Source: Luidia sarsii (Eukaryota; Echinodermata; Asteroidea; Paxillosida; Luidiidae). Taken from it: DNA of 64,000 nt. Of the stretch, positions 1 through 11,984 are shown one piece after another. A program made the translations under genes and the position numbers. The stretch covers positions 18,671,280-18,735,279 of the forward strand of contig OX465103.1 of assembly GCA_949987565.1 (NCBI GenBank). Reading direction: 5' to 3'. How positions within the stretch are numbered: position 1 is the first letter of the stretch; the number at the start of each line of letters is the position of its first letter. Under the pieces are notes generated by a model. It was not told the DNA's origin and ran no database searches. It saw nothing but the letters and a program-made list of their open reading frames with translations.

Positions 1-309
1 ATGTTGATATCACTGAGGAGACAGCTTTAAAATCCGAAAACCAGCTAGAGTTGCGCCTTGCGCCTTGAATCTCCTGTCTTCAAGAGGATTTCTTGTAGGC
101 TCCCCAGTAATACACAATGCCAAGACTTCCCCTCTGTGGTACCGGTACCTGATGATGCATGTGTGAATTCTGACAAAATTTAGGAAAATCACTTGAATCT
201 TGCCCTGCACAGTGTGCAATGAATCACTGGATGTCTAGGGGTACAACAATGTACATTTACAGGAGTGCAGTGAAGTTAGCAGTGAAAGTTTTGGCATCTG
301 AATGCAACT
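1..309. other. No gene recognised
   Basis: AT-rich non-coding sequence. The only open frames are short and have no codon or domain signal. It leads directly into the 12-bp tandem array. Confidence 0.6.
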
Positions 310-310
310 C

Positions 311-441
311 AACGCAAAGTTAGCAGCGAAGTTGACAGCGAAGTTGACAGCGAAGTTGACAGCGAAGTTGACAGCGAAGTTGACAGCGAAGTTGACAGCG
401 AAGTTGACAGCGAAGTTGACAGCGAAGTTGACAGTGAAAAT
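311..441. repeat. 12-bp tandem repeat (GCGAAGTTGACA)n
   Basis: About ten consecutive 12-bp units of GCGAAGTTGACA, with imperfect units (GTTAGCAGCGAA, GTTGACAGTGAA) at both edges. The unit length is a multiple of three, so a low-complexity repeat peptide (CQLR) stays open on the minus strand. That is a consequence of the repeat and not evidence of a gene. Nearly perfect units indicate recent expansion. Confidence 0.9.
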
Positions 442-2639
442 TAGTGCTGTTAAGGGACTTACCGGGTAGCTGTGAAATGTGATAATTTAGCAGCAATAAG
501 TGGCTGTGGAATGTCGTTTGGACACAACTGACTTGACTGTGTTGTATGACTTCCTCTCCCCTCAGGCTCCATGTACGTACACTGTACATATTGCAGGCCA
601 TTACTGACGGTATTCCAGTCAGGCATTCAATAGCGTGACGGCCCAACAAGCTACCAACAAATCTCAATATGCTTTTATTCAGCCGATATGCTATCGATAT
701 GCTATCATAATTCGCCCTTAAAAGGGGCTCTTATTGAATTTAAATAATGTTTTTCTTTCTGAAGTTCTGATCTATTGAGTTTGTAGGGTGCCACCGAAAA
801 ATACGCACTCCGGCCAGTCGAGCTACCATTGAACGGAAAAGTGGCCATTGTTAAGACGGATTAAGGGCAGTTTCCTTGGAATATTCCATTGAAACTACCA
901 ACACTTTTCACTCAAATTTGACTGAATTAATGTTTTACTTCAATCTTCCTCATGCAGAGCTAACAACCAAACGCGCTGCACATGACAAAACATTGGCTAC
1001 TCTCCAGCTGCAATTCTGTTTCTCACCAATTTTCAGCTCAGAAAATCTATAAATTTTCTGTCATTTTTGCTGTCGTAAGTTCGTTTGTTATATCCATTCT
1101 CATGAACTCCGCTTCTGAGATTGAACAAAATTCTGAAGTTGTCAACAGCCATGATTGAAATACGAACTGACCGTAAACTAACGCTCCACTGTAATGATGG
1201 TAACTCAGTACTGCCCAGCTGTGCAGTGGGCACTCTTGCAGGAAGAAGTCGGGAGGGATCAGCATTTTTGTAATCTTCGCACAAACTAACTGCAATTAGT
1301 GAACATTGCATTGTTTGAATGCTCCGTTAAGTTTAGCTAAAGTCAAGCGCTCAACTGAACCCACGCTGTGAATTTTTAGCAAAGTTAGCTATTCACGTAA
1401 ACATACAGGTACCCTAGATCTGTGTGCAATGAATCATTAAATGATTTACCAAGTGTAATTTTTTGTTTTTTTGAACAACACGCTTTTTGGCTTGGCACAC
1501 ACCTGCGTCGTGTTACGCAACCAAGAATGTCCTAGAGCTGCTAAGCTCCGTACATTCAGTCTTGGTCAAGCAACACACCTTGCTATACACCGTTGCCCTC
1601 CCCAGGCTCCCCAAACCCATGTCCAAATTCAAATCAAGTTCCACCTATTGGTCCAGCATACCTCTGCTGAGGGTGCATGCCCATTCTGCTGCTGGGTTGT
1701 CCTTTTTCCAATAGATACATGTACATGGACCAGCTACACTTGGCAAAGTCCACAACTACAAAGTACAGGGCTGCCTCATGGTCAAAATGAGAGGACTAGG
1801 CTTCATCAAAGCCAAAGTGGACACCTTCTACATGTGTAATTCACGCTCTTGTCACGATCTTGTCCACTGGATACAAGTCTCCAGCCAACAGCAGCAGCAA
1901 TAAAATGGGCACACGAACTGGCAGGTTGGCCTTCACCAACAGACAGCGGCATGGTCAACTCTGCAAGGGCTTCAGAGAATAAATTCTTCACCAACTATCC
2001 GCAAAGAACCAATCACACCATACATGTAACATTCTAGCATAACTGCACCTCAAGCCCAGTCACTCCTCCACGGCTCCACCACACAATCAGATCTACTGTA
2101 TGGTCCTATTTGTGTGAGCACTTTATTTCCTCCGCCGAATTCCTTCGCTTTGATGAGTGATGACATCAAAAACATCAGGAAGGATTGTGCAATTTCTGCA
2201 GACTTCTCAACAATACACCTTTGTAAATCAAAGCTTGATCACTTTAGGCAAGAAATTGAAGTAGCGTAGTTATATATTGCCAAACACTCAAAGAGCGCTA
2301 TTTTTCAGCTTTAGGCACGAGTCACACGTACATGTACCTGTCCGTTACAGAATGGTCGCCAACAAGAAAGGCAACAATACCCTGGTTCCACACCACTCAG
2401 CTACACACACATGTGGGAGATAGTACTCAATGCCCTCTGACCCTTAGTTGACTTACATGTATGGTCTTCATAGCTTGAGGTGTGGTGGAGCATCTGTGGC
2501 TTTCAATGCCTAATGTATCCCTATTCTAATATCCAAGCAAGGCAGGTGGGAATCCAACAATGCCAGTAACGTTCATTTCAAACTAGATAAAGATTCTACC
2601 CTTATTGCCACAAAAGCCCTCAGTATCTAATCACTCTAC
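442..2639. other. No gene supported; weak ORFs on both strands at 1471-2037
   Basis: About 2.2 kb of mostly unique-looking sequence. Overlapping open frames occur on both strands between 1471 and 2037, the longest being 122 codons on plus. On minus, 1806-1994 has a mildly coding-like composition. No domain, signal peptide or convincing exon boundary was recognised, so this could be a decayed retrocopy or chance. Confidence 0.4.
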
Positions 2640-3761
2640 AGGCCTTTTCACACTGCCCGAAATCTCGGGGTCGGAACCGGTTCTGACCCCGAGATTTTTT
2701 TCAACCCGGGTTCCAAATCGGATAGCATGCTCTATCCGGATCGAAACCAACCCTGGCAGGGACCAGGGTTGAAAATCTCGATCCGGATTGAAAATGCATT
2801 TTTCAGCTTGAATCAGTTCGAAAACGATAGTGTGAACCGCCCCGGGTTGAGATCACTACCGCCGATCCGGGTTGAGTTGTGTAGCGCGAAACTCCGTGGA
2901 AGAACGCGTCGTCGTGTGCATGTGCGGTAGCCACTGACAAAAAGTTCGTTGACACCCACACAGTATGTACTGTTGTGCACAGAATGCGCAATGTTTCACA
3001 GCAGTCTGAATTCTGTTAATGCGCGCTTTGCTAACGGTCGCACAAACTTTGACAGCTCTTTCTATGATTCTACTTTCGCACGCAACCCAACCATGTATTG
3101 TTGGGCAACCACTGTTGTGCACAGAATGCGCAATGTTTCACAGCAGTCTGGATTCTATTTCATGCGTGCTGTACTAACGGCATGCGGCGGCCGGCAGTCC
3201 GATCTGCCCAACTATCCCGGCCGAAAGGCAAAAGGCACGGAAATTCGTTGCTGTGAAAATCATCCAAATTTGAGGGCACTGCAGCAATTACATAGGTGGT
3301 GCTATACAATGTTTCGTCGTTATTTCATTTAGAGGAGTTGCTTCTTGCCTTCTTCGAGAATGCTTCGCGTAAGCTTTTCGTGAAACGCGCAAATTAGGGG
3401 GGCTGACCAAAATTTCTAAATCGCGCATGCTTCAAGAAAATATTTTCACGAAAGCGTGTGGAGTTACTTACTTTTGACTGGTACATCCGGCCGCTTGGCG
3501 CGTCGCAAGGCATTGTGCGAGCTAGAAAATCACCACAGTGCGCAGGCGCCGCACATGATCCGTGTTGAGAGTACGTAATGTGAATACGCATGGCTGTATC
3601 CGGATTGAAAGTTACCCGGTTCACGCTGCGGCCGGTTTGCATCATGAACAGTGTGAACGTTGTGTCTCTGTGAACCGGGTCAAAAACAGCCAAGGCTGAA
3701 CCGGAGCGGAACCAGGTAGGTTTCAACCCAGTCGAAGCGAAGATATAGTGTGAAAAGGCCT
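2640..3761. mobile_element. Non-autonomous TIR DNA element (GGCCTTTTCACACT family), 1.1 kb
   Basis: A perfect 15-bp terminal inverted repeat, AGGCCTTTTCACACT at 2640-2654 and its reverse complement at 3747-3761, is flanked by TAC on both sides (2637-2639 and 3762-3764). That fits a 3-bp target-site duplication. The interior is GC-richer than its surroundings. It has subterminal palindromic words (AACCCGGGTT-like, GGTTGAAA) and no intact transposase. A roughly 45-bp segment with GCACAGAATGCGCAATG is duplicated at about 2975 and 3116. The 3-bp duplication would suit PIF/Harbinger-type elements, but the usual TWA target is not seen, so superfamily is inference. Confidence 0.85.
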
Positions 3762-6030
3762 TACATGTACCTTAATACCGTACGTGGAGCAAACCCATTT
3801 TCTGTGTTTCTGTGTACATTATCTGAATGAGACTTCTACCGGTACAAACCTAGTTCAAACAATTTTGATTTTTCTAGTTGAGCACAGGTAAGCCCATACA
3901 ACAAACTGACCAGTGATTATCATGTTCTATATACTGTTAGGAAATAATGTCCATGTATCATGTCAGGATATAATGAAGGGAACAGCTAAGTATTCATTAC
4001 AGTATAAGGGTCAAGTTCTTGAGTGATCCATGTATTAAGGCAGGTGAAGTACATCCCAATTACCTTTCTATTTCAACACAACTTGTTCTTGAACAGTTTC
4101 CAACTGTACATTTTTTCTTAACTGTAGTATATAATGGTACTATCCATATACCTTTTTCTTCATAAATGACAAATTGTATAGTCATAAAGTTCTTTTTAAA
4201 GAAATTAATTTTCATACTGTAGGTATGGAAATATAATCAATTTTGAAGAAAGCTTACCCATTTTTACAACCTGTAAATGCCCTTCCATGAATACTCATGT
4301 ACCGGTGGGCGTTTCATGTTCCAAATTCTATGTCAAACAAACTACATGTATACATATAATATAATATCTCTCTTACTAGTGAATTTCCTCATTGCTATTT
4401 GACAGAGCATGAGTTAGACTACACATGACCACATTTGGAGAAATGAATTATAAATTCAGACCATGGAAATCAATTGGTCTAAATACTGTGCCTTCAACAG
4501 CAGACAAGTCATTAGTAGGGCAAACAATTATGTGAATAGGGGCACCTGCATGTACATGTAGGTGGCAAATTAAATCATGGTTCCAGTAAGTCAACAAGAC
4601 TAATTACAGCTGTCTAATGAATGACCAATTGTACCTAAGGTCTCCTTTCAACCCCACCTTAAATGACTTCCAGTTCAAGTAACGTTATTCCAGAGATGTT
4701 TCTTCTTTTCCAGCATTATATGCATTTCGCCACCAGATGTCAACAAATTGTAGAAGAATTTTGAAAAATGGCAAAGAAAAGACCTCTGGTTTTGCGTATC
4801 AGCGCTCTTACTATCTGAACTATATATATGTAGGCCTACATGTACTGTATCAAGCCCTTAGATAGTGGCCCAACCAGATAGTCAACTGGTCTTTTCCAGT
4901 ATGGGGATGCCAGCCAAAAGCACTTAACTATTAACTGCCATACACGTACACTGTATCTCCAGTGATCATTCCTCCATTTTCATTCTGATGCAAACAACCA
5001 TTTTTGTTTGTTTACCTGGATCCACTTAGTTAAGAGATTACACAAAATTAAGGCAGCATTTCAATACTGCCAAGAATTCCAAACAATGGAACACGGAAAA
5101 AACACCATTGGATAAGTGGCCAACCAGCCAGCCCTATAGAGGTGTCTGTATTAATGTAGGTTCATGTTGTTTGTGTCTCCTGACCATTTTCAATTTGTTT
5201 AATTAAAGAATCTACGCTACGAGAAAGAGTACCAGCCAATCAGCCATTGCAACTAACTTGTGTCTTGCTTCCAAAAAGTGGGGAGGAAAAGGTTCAAATG
5301 GGGAAGTGAAATGGAGGAAGTAAGACAGAGAGAGAGGTTGAAAGGAATTTCGTACATTTGGCTATGATTGAAGATACCGACTGTATACAGATTAAGATGA
5401 TATTGTTGAATATTTAACAGAGAGCAGAACAAAATGGCCAGCAATTCATGACTTGACCTCAAAGTTCAACACCAAATTTGTAGAGTAGTCAATGTGCTGC
5501 CCATTCAGTACAGTAGAATGACAATATATATCCTTTAAAACGTTCACATTCACTTCCTATATTCTGTGATGGCTAGCGTTGGGAACAAATGTCACTTATA
5601 TTTTTTAGAGCCACACTCCATCTCACAAGAGTGATGTACATGATGTCACCGCAAACATCCCACATTATATTTGAATTAGTTTAATACTTGGCTGTGTGCA
5701 CCTCATCAGAGGCTAATTTGTGCCTCATTAGAAGATGTGCAGGACCTTAAAAGGGAAAGCAAAGCTTGCAGACAAGCCTACCTACCAGGTATTAACATTT
5801 AAACACACCTGCTGTGACAGAATGTGCAAAGGTTTCATCTGGAGTACAAAGGTTGGAGGCAGGCTAGACTTAAATTCAAGTTCAAGGATCTTGCAATATG
5901 TTGGAAATCCTGTTTTTAGAGAGTCACCGTGGATCTACACGCTTACAATGAACCTTGAAGAAATTATCAAATTGAGTAGGCTGGTGGATGCATAATACTT
6001 GTAAGCACTACATGCTGACTACTTACATGT
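3762..6030. other. No gene recognised (AT-rich intergenic)
   Basis: About 2.3 kb of AT-rich DNA with scattered TACATGTA words. An 86-codon plus frame at 5735-5995 and a 69-codon minus frame at 5253-5462 have no recognisable domain or splice context. Confidence 0.5.
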
Positions 6031-7513
6031 AATACCCCATCCCATATCCCTGCCCCATACCCCATCCCATTTCCCCTACCTTACCCCATCCCACCTCCGG
6101 CCCCTGCCCTACTCCATCCCATATCCCCTGCCCCATACCCCATCCCATATCCCCTGCCCCACACCCCATCCCATTTCCCCTACCCTACCCCATCCCACCT
6201 CCCCTGCCCTACTCCATCCCATATCCCCTGCCCCATACCCCATCCAATATCCCCTGCCCCACACCCCATCCCATTTCCCCTACCCTACCCCATCCCACCT
6301 CCCCTGCCCTACCCCATCCCATATCCCCTACCCTACCCCATCCCACCTCCCCTGCCCTACCCCATCCCATATCCCCTACCCTACCCCATCCCACCTCCCC
6401 TGCCCTACTCCATCCCATATCCCCTGCCCCATACCCCATCCCATTTCCCCTACCCTACCCCATCCCACCTCCGGCCCCTGCCCTACTCCATCCCATATCC
6501 CCTGCCCCATACCCCATCCCATATCCCCTGCCCCACACCCCATCCCATTTCCCCTACCCTACCCCATCCCACCTCCCCTGCCCTACCCCATCCCATATAC
6601 CCTACCCTACCCCATCCCACCTCCCCTGCCCTACTCCATCCCATATCCCCTTTCCCATACCCCATCCAATATCCCCTGCCCCATACCCCATCCCATATCC
6701 CTTGCCCCACACCCCATCCCACCTCCCCTGCCCCATACCCCATCCCACCTCCCCTGTCCCACACCCCATCCCATATGCCCTGCCCCATACCCCATCCCAT
6801 TTCCCCTACCCCACACCCCATCCTACCTCCCCTGCCCCATACTCCATCCCATGTCCCCTGCTCATACTCTATCCCATTTCCCCTGTCCCACATCCCATCC
6901 CATCCCACCTCCCCCATACCCCATCCAATATGCCCTGCCCCATACATCATCCCACCTCCCCTGCCCCATACCCCATCCCACCTCCCCTGCCCCATACCTC
7001 ATCCCACCTCCCCTGCCCCATACCCCATCCCACCTCCCCTGCCCCATACCCCATCCCACCTCCCCTGCCCCATACCCCATCCCACCTCCCCTGCCCCATA
7101 CCCCATCCCACCTCCCCTGCCCCATACCCCATCCCACCTCCCCTGCCCCATACCCCATCCCACCTCCCCTGTCCCACACCCCATCCCATATGCCCTGCCC
7201 CATACCCCATCCCATTTCCCCTACCCCACACCCCATCCTACCTCCCCTGCCCCATACTCCATCCCATGTCCCCTGCTCATACTCTATCCCATTTCCCCTG
7301 TCCCACATCCCATCCCATCCCACCTCCCCCATACCCCATCCAATATGCCCTGCCCCATACCACATCCCACCTCCCCTGCCCCATACCCCATCCCACCTCC
7401 CCTGCCCCATACCTCATCCCAACTCCCTAGCCCTACTCCATCCCACCTCCTCTGCCCCACATCCCGTCCCATATCCCCTGCCCCATACCCATCCTATATC
7501 CACTGCCCCATAC
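6031..7513. repeat. 26-bp C-rich minisatellite, left array
   Basis: Tandem 26-bp units, typically CCCCATACCCCATCCC followed by ACCTCCCCTG, with variant blocks (ATATCCCCTG, TTTCCCCTAC). The plus strand is almost free of G, an extreme strand asymmetry. Because 26 is not a multiple of three and the unit has no stop, all three plus frames stay open and give Pro/His/Ser-rich peptides. These are artefacts. Larger blocks are duplicated inside the array: about 175 bp at 6770-6945 recurs at about 7187-7362, so it has higher-order structure. Confidence 0.95.
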
Positions 7514-8180
7514 TGTAACGGGGTCCCTGTTTTGGGGAGCCAAAACCCGCCATTTGAAGGGAAAGGAAGCCAGACAAACGCAAGAAAGAATTTTCAAAAC
7601 AGGCAATAACTGAGTTTCCAAAATGTGAATTCTATAATTAAATCAAATGGACAAGAAAGGAGGTGAGACTGCACAGGGCCCCAGGATATTCAACCAAAAA
7701 TAAATAAATATTAAACATAACTTACATAACTTGAACCTCCAAGAAAAGAGCTGACGGGCGACGATAAACTTATACAACATAAACCGGCTACGTTGAAATC
7801 CTTGTAGCAACTTATACAAACTAAAGATCGTCGCCCGCCGAGCTACCAGAGTCTGTCCCCAGCCAGAGTTGAAAGTGAAATGCCTCGCCCACCCTCAGTA
7901 ACACTGGTCTTTATAAGCCAGTGCTCCAGAGTAAGAGCACTGGAGTGGTACAAAACCAGGCCAGATGAATAACAAAGGAAGCAATCCACGTTCCCTTTTG
8001 TTATGCATACCCAACCAGTGGGCATGGTCCAGCAAACTCCCAAACAAGGTACATGGATATAAAGGAAATTCCAAAGGCTGAGCCAACTTGCAAATGAGGG
8101 TCTACTGGTGTAGCACCCCAGAAGGAATGATGCCCATTCACTAGAACATGGTGTGTTACTTGGAGGCCCCTTTTGTGACA
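7514..8180. mobile_element. Solo LTR of a retrotransposon, 667 bp, inserted in the minisatellite
   Basis: It begins TGTAACGGGG and ends TTGTGACA, a TG..CA boundary. ATAC lies immediately on both sides (7510-7513 and 8181-8184), which is a target-site duplication made from the minisatellite's own CCATACCC. No internal coding region follows, so this is a solo LTR left by LTR-LTR recombination. Inside are inverted repeats GGGCGACGAT (7756-7765) and ATCGTCGCCC (7827-7836), a CCAGTGCTC/GAGCACTGG hairpin near 7918-7943, and a TATAAA on minus near 7910. Ty3/Gypsy origin is plausible but unproven, and the orientation is uncertain. Confidence 0.85.
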
Positions 8181-9352
8181 ATACACCATCCCATATCCCG
8201 TGCCCCACACCCCATCCCACCTCCCCTGTCCCACACCTCATCCCACCTCCCCTATCCCACACCTCATCCCACCTCCCCTGTCCCACACCTCATCCCACCT
8301 CCCCTGTCCCACACCTCATCCCACCTCCCCTGTCCCACACCTCATCCCACCTCCCCTGTCCCACACCTCATCCCACCTCCCCTGTCCCACACCTCATCCC
8401 ACCTCCCCTGTCCCACACCCCATCCCACCTCCCCTGTCCCACAACTCATCCCACCTCCCCTGTCCCACACCTCATCTCACCTCCCCTGTCCCATACCTCA
8501 TCCCATATCCCGTCCCACACCCCATCCCACCTCCCCTGTCCCACACCCCATCCCACCTCCCCTGTCCCACACCTCATCCCACCTCCCCTGTCCCACACCC
8601 CATCCCACCTCCCCTGTCCCACACCTCATCCCACCTCCCCTGTCCCACACCCCATCCCACCTCCCCTGTCCCACACCCCATCCCACCTCCCCTGTCCCAC
8701 ACCTCATCCCACCTCCCCTGTCCCACACCCCATCCCACCTCCCCTGTCCCACACCCCATCCCACCTCCCCTGTCCCACACCCCATCCCACCTCCCCTGTC
8801 CCACACCTCATCCCACCTCCCCTGTCCCACACCCCATCCCACCTCCCCTGTCCCACACCCCATCCCACCTCCCCTGTCCCACACCTCATCCCACCTCCCC
8901 TGTCCCACACCTCATCCCACCTCCCCTATCCCACACCTCATCCCACCTCCCCTGTCCCACACCTCATCCCACCTCCCCTGTCCCACACCTCATCCCACCT
9001 CCCCTGTCCCACACCTCATCCCACCTCCCCTGTCCCACACCTCATCCCACCTCCCCTGTCCCATACCTCATCCCATATCCCCTGCCCCATACCCCATCCC
9101 ATATCCCGTCCCACACCTCATCCCACCTCCCCTGTCCCACACCTCATCCCACCTCCCCTGTCCCACACCCCATCCCACCTCCCCTGTCCCACACCTCATC
9201 CCACCTCCCCTGTCCCATACCTCATCCCACCTCCCCTGTCCCACACCTCATCCCACCTCCCCTGTCCCATACCTCATCCCATATCCCCTGCCCCATACCC
9301 CATCCCATATCCCGTCCCACACCACATCCCACCTCCCCTGCCCCACACCCCA
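8181..9352. repeat. 26-bp C-rich minisatellite, right array
   Basis: The same 26-bp period as the left array, but dominated by another variant, TGTCCCACACCTCATCCC followed by ACCTCCCC. It is far more homogeneous than the left array. Three overlapping plus-strand frames of about 390-430 codons stay open across it because the unit lacks stops. They are not credited as genes. Confidence 0.95.
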
Positions 9353-9972
9353 TGAGAACATGAGAACAAGCAGCAAAGCTACCACACTCTTGAAAAAAGT
9401 GGCAGAAACCAAGGCAAGAATACAATGATCTGCTGCCAGAAATGAAAACTGTGAACCACAAGCAGGACAGAAATACAAAGGCTGATATGTAAATTTGAAT
9501 TGATAATCTTACACTAAATGTCAAGGTTGCAATTTGCAATTATGGTCAGATTAATTTGCCAATTTGATATTTTGCTTATAAACAATAGAGATCTCTGGTA
9601 GAACAATCAAGGCGGAATTGGGGGGAAATAAAAAAAAATGCAACTGAATATTTAAATAAAAAAAGGAAATGAATAGGCCCTAACACATGGAAAAGGGATA
9701 GTCACAGAGCTGTGCAATATATTGTATACCCGTACAACTGCACAAACATGCACATTATGTACGTATGTTGCACTTAACCTACCCGGTAGTAGAAGAATGT
9801 CTGAAAGACAATTTCATGAAATGAATCTTTCAAAAATAAAAGACTCTACTGGAGGGATGGGATAGATACATGTGGCATAGGGACTCTGATGCCGGTGGAT
9901 ATTTGATGCTGCCCCAAAGAGGTTTGAGGTAAAGAGAAATTGAATGGAAGCATGATAGACAAATAGTTGCCA
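9353..9972. other. No gene recognised
   Basis: AT-rich spacer between the minisatellite and the piggyBac-like MITE, with A-runs near 9630. No coding or RNA signal was seen. Confidence 0.6.
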
Positions 9973-10558
9973 TTAACCCTCAAAGAGCCGAGGGGGGGGG
10001 GCTGATTCCGCCCTCCCCCTGTAGTTTTTTTTTACAGCGTCTCAGTGATTTTTGTCTGCGTGTTGAGGCTTTATGACTTTTTTGGTAATCTTCTTCTAGG
10101 CACATTTTGACACCAATTTTATTTAAATTAAAAGTACCGTTCTCTGACAATGAACATTTTCCAGGGCCATGGTATAGTTTGACGGATTTTTTTCCATTGA
10201 CTTACACTACATAAAAGCATAGCATCCAAGGTGCATCTGGGTATTTCTTTTCAGAAATTCTTTTGCATAATTAGCTCATTCATATTGCTGTATGCAATTA
10301 TTGGTTCTTCGTGTTTCATTATCATTGTAAAAATTATGCAAATTGGGGAAATTCAATACAAAAACATATAGGAAATTCAATACAAAACACTGAAAACATG
10401 AAAAAAGCCAAACAAATTGAATCATAAAAAATTTATGAGCTATAATTAGACCTGCCAAATATTATTTGAATCCATCATTGAACGACCAAAATCTAAGGTC
10501 CCCCCCCCCCCGGCTGTGAGATGGTCGAAATAAAATAACCCTGCTCTTTGAGGGTTAA
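9973..10558. mobile_element. piggyBac-like MITE, TTAA-flanked, copy 1
   Basis: TTAA (9973-9976) is followed by CCCTCAAAGAGC (9977-9988). The other end is GCTCTTTGAGGG (10543-10554) followed by TTAA (10555-10558). A TTAA target duplication with CCC..GGG termini is the hallmark of the piggyBac superfamily. The 586-bp element has no transposase ORF. Homopolymer tracts just inside the ends (G-run near 9992-10001, C-run near 10500-10511) extend the inverted repeat. A related, 3'-truncated copy lies at 31067-31490. Confidence 0.85.
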
Positions 10559-11287
10559 CACATATAGAACAAGCCAGTTCCATTGTCATTTTGCTACTGC
10601 ATACTGTACATGTACAGCAGTACAGCTGTATATATGTGGCCATGGTTGTGTTATGTGTGTGTGACGGTTGTTGGGTTCATTTAGGTAGCAGATTGTTCAA
10701 ATATCAACTGGTGCTTGGTTATCAACTAGACATTCCAACACATAGTTTCAGAATCATTAAAACAATGTTGACATCGACATAAAATTATGCCCAAATGAAT
10801 TTTTTTTCACAACAACAGCCTTACACTTTTTGTAAATTTTGCTACTGCATACATGCTTAGTCAGTAAGCAGTTTGCAACTTTTTTGTATATCACCTTTTT
10901 GTAAATACGGTAGATCCATGAGAAGAGCTACCAGTACCATACCAGCGTAAAAAATCCTTTTTTTTTCACGGGGGCTCTTTTCAGATTTTCCCATCTTAAA
11001 ATAGCCACCCTTAATTATTTCGCGGTGGCTATTTTGGAGCTTAGGGGGGCTTTTTTTAAGAATGTATTTTTTAATGGTTTATAGCTTTTACCTAGTTACA
11101 TGTATGTTTCAAGCAAAGTGTCAAGTATTGCAGACATTCATGATTTCTTCACCATTGCGTTGTTTTAATTTTGGTTTAATGAGACAATGAGTGATGATGT
11201 AACTAAAACTTGTTACAAGGATCTTATTTTGTTCAACTGTTCAGTTGTCATACAGCGAAATACGCAGTGGCTATTGTTACGGCAGCC
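10559..11287. other. Spacer with Penelope tail fragment and a small hairpin
   Basis: No gene was recognised. At about 10857-10896 there is a short plus-strand Penelope-like 3' tail (CAGTAAGCAGTTTGCAAC then TTTTTGTATATCAC). At 10998-11035 a perfect 12-bp inverted repeat (AAAATAGCCACC / GGTGGCTATTTT) encloses 14 bp, probably part of a small MITE. Confidence 0.6.
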
Positions 11288-11984
11288 GTAACGCAACTTC
11301 CATGTTCTATAGTTACGGCACTGCAACTGCGCAAGCGCGAGGACAAGCCAGATTTTGTTGCATGGGGTATAAACCCCACAATCTTGCACAGGCAGCGCCG
11401 CCTCGAGCTCAGTACAGGCACAAGAAAGTGAAGAAACATGGCAAATTCTCTGGCTGTAGGCACATATTTTGCTTGTCTTGAAGCAATATCCCTGTCATTA
11501 TCGGAATGGAAAAAGGTGTCCTTTACAATCATGTATATAAGAAGCTCTCGCACGGTGAGATCGGCAAAAAAAACGGGTCCCTAACAGAGTCGTCAGCGAT
11601 GCATTGTACTGTACATGTACTGACTTCGCGTGCGTGCTGTGGCGGCAGAAAATACGAGAAGTCATTCGATTTTAGGGAGGTTTAAAAGACCACTATACAA
11701 ATTATAAAACTATTATACACTGTGTACCTATAAATCAACGTTGTAATTTTCTTTAATCAAACAGTGGCAATAAATAATGACGAATATATCATGCAAATGC
11801 AACAAATCAAGATCAAGCACGATGGCCAGACGGCAGCATCGCCAGCTAACATCGCGCTTCCAAAGTCAGTGTACACGTTACGGACTGCGGGCCAGAAGCA
11901 CTTGCTTCGTGGTTCAATCTGGCATGTGTCCTCGCGCTTGCGCAGTTGCAGTGCCGTAACTATAGAAAATGGAAGTTGCGTTAC
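11288..11984. mobile_element. Foldback element with about 70-bp inverted ends
   Basis: The left arm (about 11288-11360) and right arm (about 11912-11984) are near-perfect inverted copies. The outer ends are GTAACGCAACTTCCAT and ATGGAAGTTGCGTTAC, and both arms contain CTGCGCAAGCGCGAGGAC in opposite orientation. The roughly 550-bp interior has no recognised coding region. This is a MITE-like or foldback transposon of unknown superfamily. No target duplication was established. Confidence 0.75.

Noticed and set aside
311..441. Possible CRISPR array (also 50013-51275 and 55205-56045)
   Set aside because: Repeats are contiguous without unique spacers and no cas genes occur. The genome is eukaryotic.
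6702..9428. Long Pro/His/Ser-rich ORFs (up to 426 codons) and Gly/Trp/Met-rich ORFs on minus
   Set aside because: They come from a stop-free 26-bp minisatellite. Several frames are open at once, they cross the solo LTR boundary arbitrarily, and no start, splice or domain context exists.
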